Shown here: piece by piece, positions 5,753 to 5,773 of the stretch
How positions within the stretch are numbered: the stretch's first letter is position 1
Layout: every line of letters starts with the position of its first letter
Origin: CAYHOI01 sp964358175
GTDB lineage: Bacteria > Margulisbacteria > Riflemargulisbacteria > GWF2-35-9
Length of the DNA: 5,773 nt
Reading direction: 5' to 3'
Assembly: GCA_964358175.1 (NCBI GenBank)
Contig: CAYHOI010000109.1
Coordinates: 1 to 5,773, forward strand
The notes under the pieces: model-generated
The model's input: only the letters and a program-made list of their open reading frames with translations
Databases searched by the model: none
Told to the model about the DNA's origin: nothing
Translations under genes and position numbers: made by a program

Positions 5753-5773
5753 CCTCTCACGCTTGCGGAGAGG
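5753..5773. repeat. Hairpin, outer part of the right repeat copy
   Basis: CCTCTC (5753-5758) pairs with GAGAGG (5768-5773) and CGC (5760-5762) with GCG (5765-5767) around TT, with A5759 bulged: nine pairs in all. It is the inverted counterpart of the hairpin at 735-758. It lies 33 bases after the last stop and might terminate the operon, but the window ends at its last base, so any following T-run cannot be seen. Confidence 0.6.

Noticed and set aside
1..5773. tRNA, rRNA or riboswitch, including a Moco riboswitch before moaC
   Set aside because: No cloverleaf or rRNA signature was seen on reading, and the 70-base gap before moaC is too short and lacks the stems of a Moco riboswitch.

Overview
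All of the convincing genes lie on the + strand: the 3' part of one gene (2-706), a 143-base gap rich in repeats, then four closely packed genes (892-5719). The organism cannot be named from this window. Base composition is intermediate and the genes are bacterial in style. A moaC gene overlapping a fused MOSC-MogA/MoaB gene, a DUF4143-type AAA ATPase and short dispersed palindromic repeats would suit a proteobacterium or a Desulfobacterota-like anaerobe, but that is a low-confidence inference.

Region 1 (2-706) is the C-terminal part of a DUF4143-type P-loop ATPase whose nucleotide-binding part lies upstream of the window. Region 2 (707-849) holds a hairpin, a small apparent insertion and a 41-base repeat core. 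The same core returns, inverted and with one base of difference, at 5703-5744, again with a related hairpin on its outer side. The two copies bracket the four-gene block almost symmetrically, and the right copy supplies the last codons and the stop of the last gene.

Region 3 (892-4256) is a two-gene unit joined by a one-base stop/start overlap. It contains a SNF2-family (HepA/RapA-like) helicase-type ATPase with a helical, possibly TPR-like N-terminus, and a 361-residue partner ending in eight Cys/His positions arranged as in a C3HC4 RING finger. The partner looks like a separated C-terminal half of a larger SNF2 protein. I cannot assign the pair to a named system.

Region 4 (4327-5719) is molybdenum-cofactor biosynthesis: moaC (cyclic pyranopterin monophosphate synthase) overlapping by 17 bases a MOSC plus MogA/MoaB fusion. 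These cover an early step and the adenylylation or sulfur-handling end of the pathway. MoaA, MoaD, MoaE and MoeA are not in the window. Nothing links the helicase pair functionally to Moco synthesis except that both lie between the inverted repeats.

The main points worth pursuing are the inverted repeat pair, the RING-like SNF2 partner, and a TATAAT box placed so that a transcript could begin at or next to the helicase ATG.
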